Source: Streptomyces leeuwenhoekii (GTDB taxonomy: Bacteria > Actinomycetota > Actinomycetes > Streptomycetales > Streptomycetaceae). From it: a stretch of 64,000 bases of DNA. Both the position numbers and the translations under genes were made by a program. Position 1 is the first letter of the stretch. Every line of letters starts with the position of its first letter. The stretch lies in NCBI RefSeq assembly GCF_001013905.1, contig NZ_LN831790.1:2618001-2682000 (forward strand), written 5' to 3'. Of this stretch, positions 46,974 through 56,730 are shown piece after piece. The notes beneath the pieces were generated by a model that saw nothing but the letters and a program-made list of their open reading frames with translations, was not told where the DNA came from and ran no database searches.

Positions 46974-48104
46974 TCAGGCCGCGCCGACCGTCGCCCGCCG
47001 GGTGGCGGCGATCGTCGCCGACCCCACCACCCGTGTGCCGTCGTACAGGACGATCGCCTGGCCCGGGGCGACGCCGCGGACCGGTTCGGTGAACCGCACG
47101 CTCAGCTCGCCGTCGACGAGTTCGGCGGTCACCTCCGTCTCCTCGCCGTGGGCGCGGAGCTGGGCGGTGTACGTGCCGGGGCCCGAGGGGGCGGCGCCGC
47201 ACCAGCGCGGCTTGATCGCGGTCAGCGCGGTGACGTCCAGGGAGGCCGCCGGGCCGACCGTGACGGTGTTGGTCACCGGGGAGATGTCGAGGACGTAGCG
47301 GGGCTTGCCGTCGGGGGCGGGCGTGCCGATCCTCAGGCCCTTGCGCTGGCCGATGGTGAAGCCGTACGCGCCCTCGTGCGTGCCGAGCCGGTTGCCCGCC
47401 TCGTCGACGATGTCGCCCTCGGCCTTGCCCAGCCGCCGGGCCAGGAAGCCCTGGGTGTCGCCGTCGGCGATGAAGCAGATGTCGTGGGAGTCGGGCTTCT
47501 TGGCCACCGCCAGGCCCCGCCGCTCGGCCTCCGCGCGGATCTCCTCCTTGGTGGTGACCGTGTCGCCGAGGGGGAACATCGCGTGCGCGAGCTGCCGGTC
47601 GTCCAGCACGCCGAGGACGTAGGACTGGTCCTTGGCCAGGTCGGAGGCGCGGTGCAGCTCGCGGGTGCCGTCCTCGTTCACGATCACCTTGGCGTAGTGG
47701 CCGGTGCAGACGGCGTCGAAGCCGAGGGCGAGGGCCTTGTCCAGCAGCGCGGCGAACTTGATCTTCTCGTTGCAGCGCAGGCACGGGTTCGGGGTGCGCC
47801 CGGCCTCGTACTCGGCGACGAAGTCCTCGACGACGTCCTCGCGGAAGCGGTCGGCGAGGTCCCACACGTAGAACGGGATGCCGATGACGTCCGCGGCGCG
47901 GCGGGCGTCGCGCGAGTCCTCGATCGTGCAGCAGCCCCGCGCGCCGGTGCGGAACGACTGCGGGTTCGCGGAGAGCGCCAGGTGGACGCCGGTCACGTCG
48001 TGGCCCGCCTCGGCCGCGCGGGCGGCGGCGACGGCGGAGTCGACGCCGCCGGACATGGCGGCCAGGACACGGAGGGGGCGGGTGCGCTGCGGGGTGTCAG
48101 TCAT
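46974..48104 (-). CDS. mnmA: tRNA-specific 2-thiouridylase
   Basis: Adds sulfur to U34 of Glu/Gln/Lys tRNAs (376 aa). ATP-binding PP-loop [12 protein letters not shown] near residue 18; the two catalytic cysteines lie in [12 protein letters not shown] (near 107) and [11 protein letters not shown] (near 210); GQRKGLRIG and the C-terminal beta-barrel domain are present. ATG at 48104 after GGAAGGG. The sulfur donor, a cysteine desulfurase, is encoded less than 1 kb away on the same strand (48869-50038), with an amidase gene inserted on the other strand between them. Confidence 0.97.
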   Translation of the reverse strand: MTDTPQRTRPLRVLAAMSGGVDSAVAAARAAEAGHDVTGVHLALSANPQSFRTGARGCCTIEDSRDARRAADVIGIPFYVWDLADRFREDVVEDFVAEYEAGRTPNPCLRCNEKIKFAALLDKALALGFDAVCTGHYAKVIVNEDGTRELHRASDLAKDQSYVLGVLDDRQLAHAMFPLGDTVTTKEEIRAEAERRGLAVAKKPDSHDICFIADGDTQGFLARRLGKAEGDIVDEAGNRLGTHEGAYGFTIGQRKGLRIGTPAPDGKPRYVLDISPVTNTVTVGPAASLDVTALTAIKPRWCGAAPSGPGTYTAQLRAHGEETEVTAELVDGELSVRFTEPVRGVAPGQAIVLYDGTRVVGSATIAATRRATVGAA

Positions 48105-48163
48105 AACCCTTCCAGGGTACGGGGCGCGGGAACCGGGGCGGCCGGGTACGCGTTCTCGCTCAC

Positions 48164-48829
48164 ATGGGCGCGAGACAGGCATCGAGGGACGGGGACCGGC
48201 GCATCGGGCGGCGGGCTCTGCTGGTCGGCGGGGCGGTGGTGGCCGCGGGCACCGCGGTGCTGGCGCGGGACGAGCTGAGCGGTCTGTGGTGGCGGGCGCC
48301 GGGTGTCGCCAAGCCGCGCAAGGAGGGCGAGGTCGACTACGCCGGCGCGCGCTGGGTGGCGGCGTCGGACGCCAACTGGCGGCGCGCCGACCGGCCCGAC
48401 GACTACGGCATAGACATGGTGATCGTCCATGTCACCCAGGGCAGCTTCGCCGGCGCGGTCCGCGCCTTCCAGAATCCGGCGCACCAGGCGGCCACGCACT
48501 ACATCGTCGGCCGGGACGGCCGCGTCACCCAGATGATCCGCGAGCTGGACGTGGCCTACCACGCGGGCAACCGCTCCTACAACGAGCGCAGCATCGGCAT
48601 CGAGCACGAGGGGTTCGTGGACCGGCCGGAGGACTTCACCGACGCGATGTACACGGCCTCGGCGCGGCTGACGGCGGGGATCTGCGCGCGGTACGACATC
48701 CCCGTGGACCGCGAGCACATCATCGGCCATGTGGAGGTGCCGGGCACCGACCACACCGATCCCGGCCCGCACTGGGACTGGGACCGGTACCTGCGGCTGG
48801 TGCGGCGGGCGGCGACGACACCCGCCTGA
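48164..48829 (+). CDS. N-acetylmuramoyl-L-alanine amidase (Amidase_2), secreted
   Basis: A 221-aa zinc amidase. A twin-arginine-like N-terminus ([24 protein letters not shown]) suggests Tat export. The catalytic domain shows [63 protein letters not shown] and [23 protein letters not shown], carrying the zinc histidines. Cleaves the stem peptide from muramic acid in the wall. It lies between mnmA and the cysteine desulfurase on the opposite strand. Confidence 0.9.
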   Translation: MGARQASRDGDRRIGRRALLVGGAVVAAGTAVLARDELSGLWWRAPGVAKPRKEGEVDYAGARWVAASDANWRRADRPDDYGIDMVIVHVTQGSFAGAVRAFQNPAHQAATHYIVGRDGRVTQMIRELDVAYHAGNRSYNERSIGIEHEGFVDRPEDFTDAMYTASARLTAGICARYDIPVDREHIIGHVEVPGTDHTDPGPHWDWDRYLRLVRRAATTPA

Positions 48830-48868
48830 GCGGCGGCGAGCCCCCGGGGAGCGCCCCTCGGCGGCCCC

Positions 48869-50038
48869 TCAGCTCAGCCCCGCCGCCCGGGCCCGCTGTA
48901 CCGCCGGGCCGATGGCCTGGGCCACCGCGTCGACGTCGGCCCTGGTGGAGGTGTGGCCCAGGGAGAAGCGGAGGGTGCCGCGGGCCAGGTCGGGGTCGGT
49001 TCCGGTGGCCAGCAGGACGTGGCTGGGCTGGGCGACGCCCGCGGTGCAGGCGGAGCCGGTGGAGCACTCGATGCCCTGGGCGTCGAGCAGGAGCAGCAGG
49101 GAGTCGCCCTCGCAGCCGGGGAAGGTGAAGTGGGCGTTGGCGGGCAGGCGCCCCCCGGGGGACGGGTCCCCGCCGAGGATCGCGTCCGGGACGGCGGCGC
49201 GGACCGCGGCGACCAGGTCGTCGCGCAGGGCGCCGATCTCCCGGGCGAACCACGCGCGCCGCTCGACGGCGAGGCGGCCGGCGACCGCGAAGGAGGCGAT
49301 CGCCGGTACGTCCAGGGTGCCGGAGCGGACGTGGCGCTCCTGGCCGCCGCCGTGCAGGACGGGGACGGGGCTGTACTCGCGGCCGAGGACCAGCGCGCCG
49401 ATGCCGTACGGGCCGCCGATCTTGTGGCCGGACACGGTCATGGCGGCGAGCCCCGAGGCGGCGAAGTCGACCGGGAGCTGACCGACGGCCTGGACCGCGT
49501 CGGCGTGCAGCGGGACGCCGAACTCGCGTGCCACGTCCGCCAGTTCGCGCACCGGCATGACGGTGCCGATCTCGTTGTTCGCCCACATGACGGTGGCCAG
49601 GGCGACGTCGTCGGGGTCGCGGGCGATGGCTTCGCGCAGGGCGTCGGGATGGACGCGGCCGTGGCCGTCCACGGGCAGGTACTCGACCTTGGCGCCCTCG
49701 TGCTCGCCGAGCCAGTGGACGGCGTCCAGGACGGCGTGGTGCTCGACGGGGCCGGCCAGGACGCGGGTGCGGGCCGGGTCGGCGGCGCGGCGGGCCCAGT
49801 ACAGGCCCTTGACGGCGAGGTTGTCGGCCTCGGTGCCGCCGGAGGTGAAGACGATCTCGCTGGGGCGGGCGCCGAGGGCTTCGGCGAGGGCCTCCCGGGC
49901 CTCCTCGACCGTGCGGCGGGCCCGGCGGCCGGATGCGTGGAGGGAGGAGGCGTTGCCGGTGACGCTCAGGTGCGCGGCGAGTGCCTCGACCGCCTCGGGA
50001 AGCATCGGGGTGGTCGCGGCGTGGTCGAGGTAAGCCAT
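48869..50038 (-). CDS. cysteine desulfurase (NifS/IscS family)
   Basis: PLP enzyme (389 aa) that releases persulfide sulfur from cysteine. [20 protein letters not shown] at the N-terminus, PLP lysine in [15 protein letters not shown] (near residue 200), EHHAV, catalytic cysteine in [13 protein letters not shown], and the C-terminal [15 protein letters not shown]. The start at 50038 is chosen because this is the canonical N-terminus; the longer frame is not family-like. It likely supplies MnmA. Confidence 0.94.
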   Translation of the reverse strand: MAYLDHAATTPMLPEAVEALAAHLSVTGNASSLHASGRRARRTVEEAREALAEALGARPSEIVFTSGGTEADNLAVKGLYWARRAADPARTRVLAGPVEHHAVLDAVHWLGEHEGAKVEYLPVDGHGRVHPDALREAIARDPDDVALATVMWANNEIGTVMPVRELADVAREFGVPLHADAVQAVGQLPVDFAASGLAAMTVSGHKIGGPYGIGALVLGREYSPVPVLHGGGQERHVRSGTLDVPAIASFAVAGRLAVERRAWFAREIGALRDDLVAAVRAAVPDAILGGDPSPGGRLPANAHFTFPGCEGDSLLLLLDAQGIECSTGSACTAGVAQPSHVLLATGTDPDLARGTLRFSLGHTSTRADVDAVAQAIGPAVQRARAAGLS

Positions 50039-50195
50039 GGTGTGGCCGATTCTACGGGGCGTTCCCGGCGGGCCCCAGGTCACGGTTGGGCAAGGACCGG
50101 GCCGGGACCGCGCCCGGTGCGGTCGGGGGCGGGCCGGTGCGGTCCGGGGCGGGCCGGTACGGTCCGGGGGCGGGCCCGCGGTCGCCTCGCCGCCG

Positions 50196-50462
50196 TCAGA
50201 AGCTCCAGGAGAGCGTCTGGTCCGCCTGCATGAACGCGATCAGGACGAGCAGGTCCGCGACCCCGAGCCCCAGGCCCAGGAAGGCCCGGCCACGGCGGGC
50301 GGTGCCCCGCCACAGGGCCGCGGAGGCCAGGACGATGGCGACGGGCCCGAGGACGACGTTGAGGACGAGCAGGCCGAGCAGGCCCAGGACGAAGGACGCC
50401 ACGGCCATGCCGTCGGCGTCGCGCAGGCCGGTGGAGCGGCGGGCCGGTGCGGTGAAGTGCAT
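50196..50462 (-). CDS. DUF4190-type small membrane protein, 88 residues
   Basis: Two hydrophobic helices ([33 protein letters not shown] and [22 protein letters not shown]) with the arginine-rich loop [11 protein letters not shown] between them match the DUF4190 pattern common in actinobacteria. The ATG at 50462 follows a ribosome-binding-like GGGAGCC. Function unknown. It is the upstream neighbour of the cysteine desulfurase gene. Confidence 0.8.
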   Translation of the reverse strand: MHFTAPARRSTGLRDADGMAVASFVLGLLGLLVLNVVLGPVAIVLASAALWRGTARRGRAFLGLGLGVADLLVLIAFMQADQTLSWSF

Positions 50463-50528
50463 GGTGGTCGGCTCCCGTCGGGTCGGGGGGGCGGTCGTGC
50501 CGGACGTGGCCGCCGGCGGGCGGCGGCG

Positions 50529-50696
50529 TCAGCGGGCGGGCGTGCCGCGGCGGCGGCCGTGCCGCTCGCGGAAGGCGAAGACGGCGAGCCAGACGGCGAT
50601 GACGACGCCCGCGACGACGGAGAAGGAGAGCGGCGCGTGGGCCACGGTGCCCAGCACCACGCCGAGGAGCAGCAGCGCCGCGACGAGGAAGAGCAT
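50529..50696 (-). CDS. small two-helix membrane protein, 55 residues
   Basis: Begins MLFLVAALLLLGVVLGTVAHAPLSFSVVAGVVIAVWLAVFAFRERHGRRRG: two hydrophobic helices and a basic tail. A longer GTG start at 50744 would place the start codon inside an operator-like repeat, so the ATG at 50696 is preferred although its ribosome-binding site (GGGGGTCC) is weak. The promoter region carries the first copy of the TetR operator, so it is probably controlled by the divergent FabR-like regulator. Function unknown. Confidence 0.6.
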   Translation of the reverse strand: MLFLVAALLLLGVVLGTVAHAPLSFSVVAGVVIAVWLAVFAFRERHGRRRGTPAR

Positions 50697-50733
50697 GATC
50701 GGGACCCCCAGATTCGGTGAACGACTGCGGTTA

Positions 50734-50747
50734 CACTTGTTCACTGA
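50734..50747. promoter_or_regulatory. operator copy 1 near the small membrane protein gene
   Basis: CACTTGTTCACTGA differs from copy 2 (CAGTTGTTAACTGA, 50791-50804) at two positions and lies just upstream of the small gene's preferred start, on the other side of the same gap. Confidence 0.5.
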
Positions 50748-50790
50748 CTTCCCAGCCTAGCGCTCTTGATGACTTCTCAATTCCAGAAAA

Positions 50791-50804
50791 CAGTTGTTAA
50801 CTGA
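50791..50804. promoter_or_regulatory. operator copy 2 upstream of the FabR-like regulator
   Basis: CAGTT-GTT-AACTG is a perfect inverted repeat with an extra A, only 6 bp before the regulator start, so it can mediate autoregulation. It is a near copy of the site at 50734-50747. Confidence 0.55.
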
Positions 50805-50809
50805 ATGGT

Positions 50810-51436
50810 ATGAGTCACACCCTCGGCATCCGGCAGGCCCAGAAGCAGAAGACCCGGCAGGCGCTCATGGACGCGGCGCTCGGGCTGCTGGAGGAGCAGA
50901 GCCTGAGCAGTCTGGGCCTGCGCGAGGTCACGCGTGCCGTGGGCGTCGCGCCGACCGCCTTCTACCGCCACTTCCGCTCCACGGCGGACCTCGGGGTGGC
51001 GCTGGTCGAGGAGGCGCTGGGCAGCCTGCACCCGATGATCCGCACGATGGTGTCCACGACGGGCGACAGCGAGGAACGCATCGCCCGCGCCGTCGAGTTG
51101 ATCGCCGGCCATGTGCGCGCCCACCCCGCCCACGTCCGTTTCCTCGCGCGGGAACGGCATGGCGGGGTGCAGCCGGTGCGGGAGGCCATCCGGTCGCAAC
51201 TGGCCCGTTTCACCGAGGAGGTGAGGGCGGGGCTGGCGCAGGACCCGGTGTCGGCGGGCTGGGACGACGGCGATCTGCTGATGCTCGCGGGGCTCTACGT
51301 CGACCAGATGCTGATGACGGCCTCCCTCTTCCTGGAGACCCTGGACGCCCCCGAGGAGGAACGGGCGCGCGTCACCCGGGTCGCGGCCCGCCAGCTGCGG
51401 CTGATCAGCATCGGCCGTCGCCACTGGCTGAACTGA
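50810..51436 (+). CDS. TetR-family regulator, FabR-like
   Basis: A 208-aa regulator. The DNA-binding domain (IRQAQKQKTRQALMDAALGLLEEQSLSSLGLREVTRAVGVAPTAFYRHFRSTADLGVALVEEAL) and the C-terminal RQLRLISIGRRHWLN strongly resemble E. coli FabR, the repressor of unsaturated fatty acid synthesis, as I remember it, as does HPAHVRFLARERHGG. Lipid or acyl-CoA sensing is therefore inferred. Two operator copies flank its start and the divergent small membrane protein gene. A thioesterase-like gene lies convergently downstream. Confidence 0.9.
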   Translation: MSHTLGIRQAQKQKTRQALMDAALGLLEEQSLSSLGLREVTRAVGVAPTAFYRHFRSTADLGVALVEEALGSLHPMIRTMVSTTGDSEERIARAVELIAGHVRAHPAHVRFLARERHGGVQPVREAIRSQLARFTEEVRAGLAQDPVSAGWDDGDLLMLAGLYVDQMLMTASLFLETLDAPEEERARVTRVAARQLRLISIGRRHWLN

Positions 51437-51481
51437 CCGGCCCCGCCCCGGCCCGCCAGGACGCGCTTTCCGGAGGCTCAC

Positions 51482-51507
51482 CCGCCGCTGCGGACGAGGA
51501 GCGGCGG
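51482..51507. terminator. possible bidirectional terminator
   Basis: CCGCCGCT and AGCGGCGG form a perfect 8-bp stem with a 10-nt loop between the convergent TetR and thioesterase genes. Confidence 0.5.
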
Positions 51508-51576
51508 TCCGGCACCGGCGCCGGAGGGCCGGACGACGGGCGGCAGGTGTCGCGCGGGTGGCGGTCCGGCCCCGGG

Positions 51577-52437
51577 TCAGCCGAGCCTGGCCCGGGCCAA
51601 CTGGCGGGACTGTGCGACCAGCCGGTCGTCGCTGTCCCACACCTCGGCGTCCTCCTCCAGGAAGCCGCCTGCGAGATTGCGGGTGGTGATCGAGATCCTG
51701 AGCGGCCCCGGCGCCGGACGGCACCGCACGTGCACGGTCAGCTCCACCGTGGGCACCCAGCCGCTCAGCCCCAGTTCGAAGGCGGTCGGCGGCAGGGCGT
51801 CCACCGCCAGCAGCAGCGAGAGGGGGTCGGCGTCCCGGCCGTCGGCCAGTCCGAACCAGGCCCGCATCTCGCCCTTGCCCGAGGGCTGCCCGAGCGCCCA
51901 GCCCAGCGTGTCCGGGTCCAGCTTGAGCATCAGCCGGTCGGCGATGGCGGAGCTGCCGGGGACGGGTGCGGGGGCGTCGTCGGGGCCGAAGCACCGCTCG
52001 ATCGGCGGGATGGCCGGCGGCTTGGCCGACGTCCGCACGTCGTCGGGGAGCGCGTCGAGGTCGCCGTAGGAGGCCAGGACGCGGATGCGCTCGACCTCCC
52101 GGCCCTCGTCGTCGTACTGGAAGAGCGAGGCCTGCCCGGTGGACAGGGTCCGGCCGGTGCGCACGACCTCGGTGCGGACGACGGCGGGGCCCGGCCGGGA
52201 GGCGGTCAGGTAGTGGGCCGTGATGGTGAACGGGTCGGGGTGCGGCAGGGCGTCCCCGAGCGCGCGGCCCAGGACGGCCAGCAGATAGCCGCCGTTCACG
52301 GCGTTGATGATGGTCCAGCCGGCGGAGAGGCCGGCGTCGTAGACCCCGGGCTCGCGCCGGGTGACGGCGGTGTCGCGGTCGAACTCGCTGTCGCCGATCC
52401 TGGCCCGCGCGGCCGGGGCGGAGGCTGCTTCTGGCAT
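51577..52437 (-). CDS. thioesterase-like (double hotdog) protein
   Basis: A 286-aa protein resembling the TesB-like/DUF4442-type double hotdog acyl-CoA thioesterases: AVNGGYLLAVLGRALGDALPHPDPFTITAHYLTASRPGPAVVRTEVVRTGRTLSTGQASLFQYD in the N-terminal half and AWFGLADGRDADPLSLLLAVDALPPTAFELGLSGWVPTVELTVHVRCRP in the C-terminal half, ending in WDSDDRLVAQSRQLARARL. The ATG at 52437 is preferred over 52458, which lies in the promoter region. It sits next to the FabR-like regulator, so a link to fatty-acid metabolism is likely though inferred. Confidence 0.85.
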   Translation of the reverse strand: MPEAASAPAARARIGDSEFDRDTAVTRREPGVYDAGLSAGWTIINAVNGGYLLAVLGRALGDALPHPDPFTITAHYLTASRPGPAVVRTEVVRTGRTLSTGQASLFQYDDEGREVERIRVLASYGDLDALPDDVRTSAKPPAIPPIERCFGPDDAPAPVPGSSAIADRLMLKLDPDTLGWALGQPSGKGEMRAWFGLADGRDADPLSLLLAVDALPPTAFELGLSGWVPTVELTVHVRCRPAPGPLRISITTRNLAGGFLEEDAEVWDSDDRLVAQSRQLARARLG

Positions 52438-52459
52438 GGCTGAACGGTACAACAACAAA

Positions 52460-52473
52460 CTACTAAGCGGTAG
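52460..52473. promoter_or_regulatory. inverted repeat upstream of the thioesterase-like gene
   Basis: CTAC-TAAGCG-GTAG, with AT-rich flanks, lies 23 bp upstream of the preferred start in the 61-bp gap to the TRIC-channel gene. It differs from the FabR-like operators, so another regulator would be involved. Confidence 0.3.
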
Positions 52474-52498
52474 CTTTTAGAGCGTGCCGGGCAGCGCC

Positions 52499-53155
52499 CT
52501 ACTCCTCCCGCGCCGCCGACCGCCGGTTCCACGCCCGCGGGGCCCGCCAGTGGAACCGCATGGCGAGCAGCCGCAGCACGAAGGCGGCGACCGCTGCCAG
52601 CGCGCTGGTCAGCGGGGTGAGCGCGTCGTAGCGGATGCACAGCGCGACCATGGCGGCGCCGACCATCGCCGGGACGGCGTACAGGTCCCGGTCCCAGCGC
52701 AGCAGCGAGGGCACCTCGTTGGCGAGCACGTCCCGCAGCACGCCGCCGCCCACCGCGGTCGCCAGGCCCAGGCAGGCGGAGGCGGTCAGGCCGAGCCCGT
52801 ACTCGTACGCCTTGGTCGTCCCGGCCACGCAGAACAGGCCGAGGCCCGCCGCGTCGAAGACGTTCACCCCGGCCTGGATGCGCTCCACGTGCGGGTGCAG
52901 GAAGAAGACCAGGGTCGCGGCGAGCAGCGGGGTGACGAAGTACCCGAGGTCGGTGAAGGCCGCCGGCGGCACCGCACCGATGATCAGGTCCCGGAACAGC
53001 CCGCCCCCGAGCGCGGTCACCTCGGCGAGGACGGCGATGCCGAACACGTCGAAGTTCTTGCGGACGGCCAGCAGCGCGCCGGAGATCGCGAAGACGAAGA
53101 TGCCGATCAGGTCGAGCGTGTGCTGGACGGACGGGCTGAAGAGTTGCTGGAGCAC
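52499..53155 (-). CDS. TRIC/UPF0126 trimeric cation-channel family protein
   Basis: A 218-aa protein with seven hydrophobic segments arranged as two repeats, the TRIC/UPF0126 layout. Repeat 1 has DLIGIFVFAISGALLAVRKNFDVFGIAVLAEVTALGGGLFRDLIIG; repeat 2 has NVFDAAGLGLFCVAGTTKAYEYGLGLTASACLGLATAVGGGVLRDVLANE, both with the GGGxxRD motif. GTG start at 53155 with GGCAGG just before it. Bacterial homologues conduct monovalent cations; no cargo is deduced here. Confidence 0.9.
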   Translation of the reverse strand: MLQQLFSPSVQHTLDLIGIFVFAISGALLAVRKNFDVFGIAVLAEVTALGGGLFRDLIIGAVPPAAFTDLGYFVTPLLAATLVFFLHPHVERIQAGVNVFDAAGLGLFCVAGTTKAYEYGLGLTASACLGLATAVGGGVLRDVLANEVPSLLRWDRDLYAVPAMVGAAMVALCIRYDALTPLTSALAAVAAFVLRLLAMRFHWRAPRAWNRRSAAREE

Positions 53156-53179
53156 CCTGCCATTCTCACCTGCCGACGG

Positions 53180-53208
53180 GCCCCCGCCTTGCAAACGAAG
53201 GCGGGGGC
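53180..53208 (-). terminator. terminator of the opp operon
   Basis: GCCCCCGCCTT and AAGGCGGGGGC form an 11-bp perfect stem with a 7-nt loop, 26 bp beyond the last gene of the operon. Confidence 0.75.
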
Positions 53209-53233
53209 TCGCTGAACGATCGCAGCGCCCGTA

Positions 53234-54535
53234 TCAGGTGTTCGTGGACTTCCCGCCCGGCTCCTGGCCGGACCTCTTGCCGGACTCCTCGGCGGACTCC
53301 TGGGCGGGGGCCGCCTCGGATTCCGTCACCGCCGTGTCCGTCACCGCGGCGGCCTGCACCTCCGCGGCCACCGCCGCCGACGTCTTCGCCGACTCGGCCA
53401 GCTCCTCCTCCGGCACCAGCTCCGCCGCCTCCTTGGCCGCGGAGAGCAGGACCGTGTCCTGCGGGGCCTGGTCCTCGAAGTTCTCCGGGTGGTGGCAGGC
53501 CACCCGCTGGCCGGGCCGCAGCTCCTTCAGCGGCGGCTCGGTGGTCTTGCAGATCTCCGTCGCCTTCCAGCACCGGGTGTGGAAGCGGCAGCCGCTCGGC
53601 GGGGAGATCGGCGAGGGGACGTCGCCCTTGAGCAGGATGCGCTCGCTCTTGGCCGCCTTGCGCGACGGGTCCGGGATCGGCACCGCCGACAGCAGGGCCT
53701 TGGTGTACGGGTGCATCGGCGACTTGTAGAGCTGGTCGCGGTCGGCCAGCTCCACGATCTTGCCGAGGTACATCACCGCGATCCGGTCCGAGACGTGCCG
53801 GACCACCGACAGGTCGTGCGCGATGATCACGTACGTCAGGCCGAGCTCCTCCTGGAGGTCGTCCAGCAGGTTCACCACCTGCGCCTGGATCGACACGTCC
53901 AGCGCGGAGACCGGCTCGTCGGCCACGACGAGCTTGGGGTTGAGCGCGAGCGCGCGGGCGATGCCGATGCGCTGGCGCTGGCCGCCGGAGAACTCGTGCG
54001 GGTAGCGGTTGTAGTGCTCGGGGTTGAGCCCGACCACCGACAGCAGCCGCTGCACCTCCTTCTTGATCCCGCCCTCGGGCTCGACGCCCTGGAGCCGGAA
54101 GGGGGCGCCGATGATCGTGCCGATGGTGTGGCGCGGGTTCAGCGACGAGTACGGGTCCTGGAAGATCATCTGCACATCGCGGCGCAGCGGGCGCATCCCG
54201 CTCACCCCGAGGTGGGTGATGTCCTTGCCCTCGAACTCGATGGTGCCGCCGGTCGGCTCCAGCAGCCGGGTGATCAGCCGGCCCATGGTCGACTTGCCGC
54301 AGCCGGACTCGCCGACGACGCCCAGGGTCTCGCCGGCCCGGACCTCGAAGTCGATGCCGTCGACCGCGTGCACCGCGCCGACCTGCCGCTGGAGCAGGCC
54401 CTTCTTGATCGGGAAGTGCTTCTGGAGCCCGGTCACCTTCAGCAGGATGTCGCCGTCGCCGCGCACCTCCTCGCGCCGTGCGCCGTCACTCGGCGCAGGG
54501 ATGGCCACTGCTTCGTCCTTGGCGTTCTCGCTCAC
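53234..54535 (-). CDS. oligopeptide ABC transporter ATPase (OppF type) with Glu/Ala-rich C-terminus
   Basis: A 433-aa ATPase: Walker [16 protein letters not shown]-loop [16 protein letters not shown], signature [16 protein letters not shown], Walker [15 protein letters not shown]-loop IAHDLSVV, and the [16 protein letters not shown]ys tail. The last 65 residues are Ala/Glu-rich and are not part of typical OppF. GTG start overlapping the oppD stop (GTGA). Last gene of the operon permease-SBP-permease-ATPase-ATPase. Confidence 0.95.
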   Translation of the reverse strand: MSENAKDEAVAIPAPSDGARREEVRGDGDILLKVTGLQKHFPIKKGLLQRQVGAVHAVDGIDFEVRAGETLGVVGESGCGKSTMGRLITRLLEPTGGTIEFEGKDITHLGVSGMRPLRRDVQMIFQDPYSSLNPRHTIGTIIGAPFRLQGVEPEGGIKKEVQRLLSVVGLNPEHYNRYPHEFSGGQRQRIGIARALALNPKLVVADEPVSALDVSIQAQVVNLLDDLQEELGLTYVIIAHDLSVVRHVSDRIAVMYLGKIVELADRDQLYKSPMHPYTKALLSAVPIPDPSRKAAKSERILLKGDVPSPISPPSGCRFHTRCWKATEICKTTEPPLKELRPGQRVACHHPENFEDQAPQDTVLLSAAKEAAELVPEEELAESAKTSAAVAAEVQAAAVTDTAVTESEAAPAQESAEESGKRSGQEPGGKSTNT

Positions 54536-55625
54536 AGCTTCGGCGCAATCTCTTCGGTCCAGATACGCTCCCGCTGCTCCTTGGTCATGTGGCAGGCGGC
54601 CCAGTGGCGGCTGCCGACCTCGGCCAGCTCCGGCCGGACCGTGCGGGTGACGTCGTCCTTGGGCACGTCCGCGTACGGGCAGCGCGGGTTGAAGGCGCAG
54701 CCGGAGGGGACGTTGATGAGGGAGGGCGGGGAGCCCTTGACCGGGATGAGGCGTTCCTGCTGGTCGCGGTCGAGCCGGGGCATCGAGCCGAGCAGGCCCC
54801 AGGTGTAGGGGTGGCGGGGCTCGTAGAACACCTTCTCGGCCGGGCCGCGCTCGACGCAGCGGCCGCCGTACATCACCAGGATGTCGTCGGCGAGCTCGGC
54901 GACGACGCCCAGGTCGTGGGTGATGACGATGACCGCGGAGCCGAACTCCTTCTGCAGGTCCCGGATGAGGTCGAGGATCTGCGCCTGGACGGTCACGTCC
55001 AGGGCGGTGGTCGGCTCGTCCGCGATGAGCAGCTCGGGGTTGTTGACCAGCGACATCGCGATCATCGCGCGCTGGCGCATACCGCCGGAGAACTCGTGCG
55101 GGTAGTTGTCCACCCGCTTGTCCGGCTGCGGGATGCCGACGCGGTCGAGCATCTCCACGGCGCGGCGCCGGGCGGTCTTCTTGTCCACGTCGTGGTGGAT
55201 GCGGTACGCCTCCACGATCTGCTGGCCGATCGTGTAGTACGGGTGCAGCGCGGACAGCGGGTCCTGGAAGATCATCGCCATCTCGCGCCCGCGCAGCCTG
55301 CGGACGTGGTCCGGGTCGGCGGACAGCAGCTCGGTGCCGTCCAGCCAGATCTCCCCGGAGATCCGCGCCTTGCGCTTGCCGTACTGGCCGGCGGTGTGCA
55401 GGCCCATGATGCCGAGCGAGGTCACCGACTTGCCGGAGCCCGACTCGCCCACGATGCCGAGCGTCTTGCCCCGCTCCAGCTGGAAGCTGAGCCCGTCGAC
55501 GGACTTGACCAGGCCGTCGTCGGTCGGGAAGTGGACCTTCAGATCACGCACTTCCAGGAAGGCGGTGGGGGCGGGGGAGGCCGCGGTGGGCTCCCCCACG
55601 ACCGCTCCGGTCTTGCTGAGTTCGG

Positions 55626-55629
<4 letters not shown>
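54532..55629 (-). CDS. oligopeptide ABC transporter ATPase (OppD type)
   Basis: A 365-aa ATPase: Walker [18 protein letters not shown]-loop [16 protein letters not shown], signature [16 protein letters not shown], Walker [17 protein letters not shown]-loop VITHDLGVV, and a Cys-containing tail ([11 protein letters not shown]). The start overlaps the permease stop as ATGA. Partner of the OppF-type ATPase. Confidence 0.95.
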
Positions 55630-56624
<995 letters not shown>

Positions 56625-56642
56625 AGCTAACGGCCCGCCGCG

Positions 56643-56679
56643 GACCGCGGGCCCCGGAGGTCTTCCGGGGCCCGCGGTC
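56643..56679 (-). terminator. hairpin between SBP and OppB genes
   Basis: A perfect 16-bp stem (GACCGCGGGCCCCGGA and complement) with a 5-nt loop lies between the binding-protein gene and the downstream permease. It probably acts as a partial terminator or mRNA stabiliser so that the binding protein is made in excess. Confidence 0.75.
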
Positions 56680-56730
56680 ACGCCGCGCCGGCCTTCACCT
56701 GCCTTTCGTGCCGTACGGCGGGTGTGCCGG

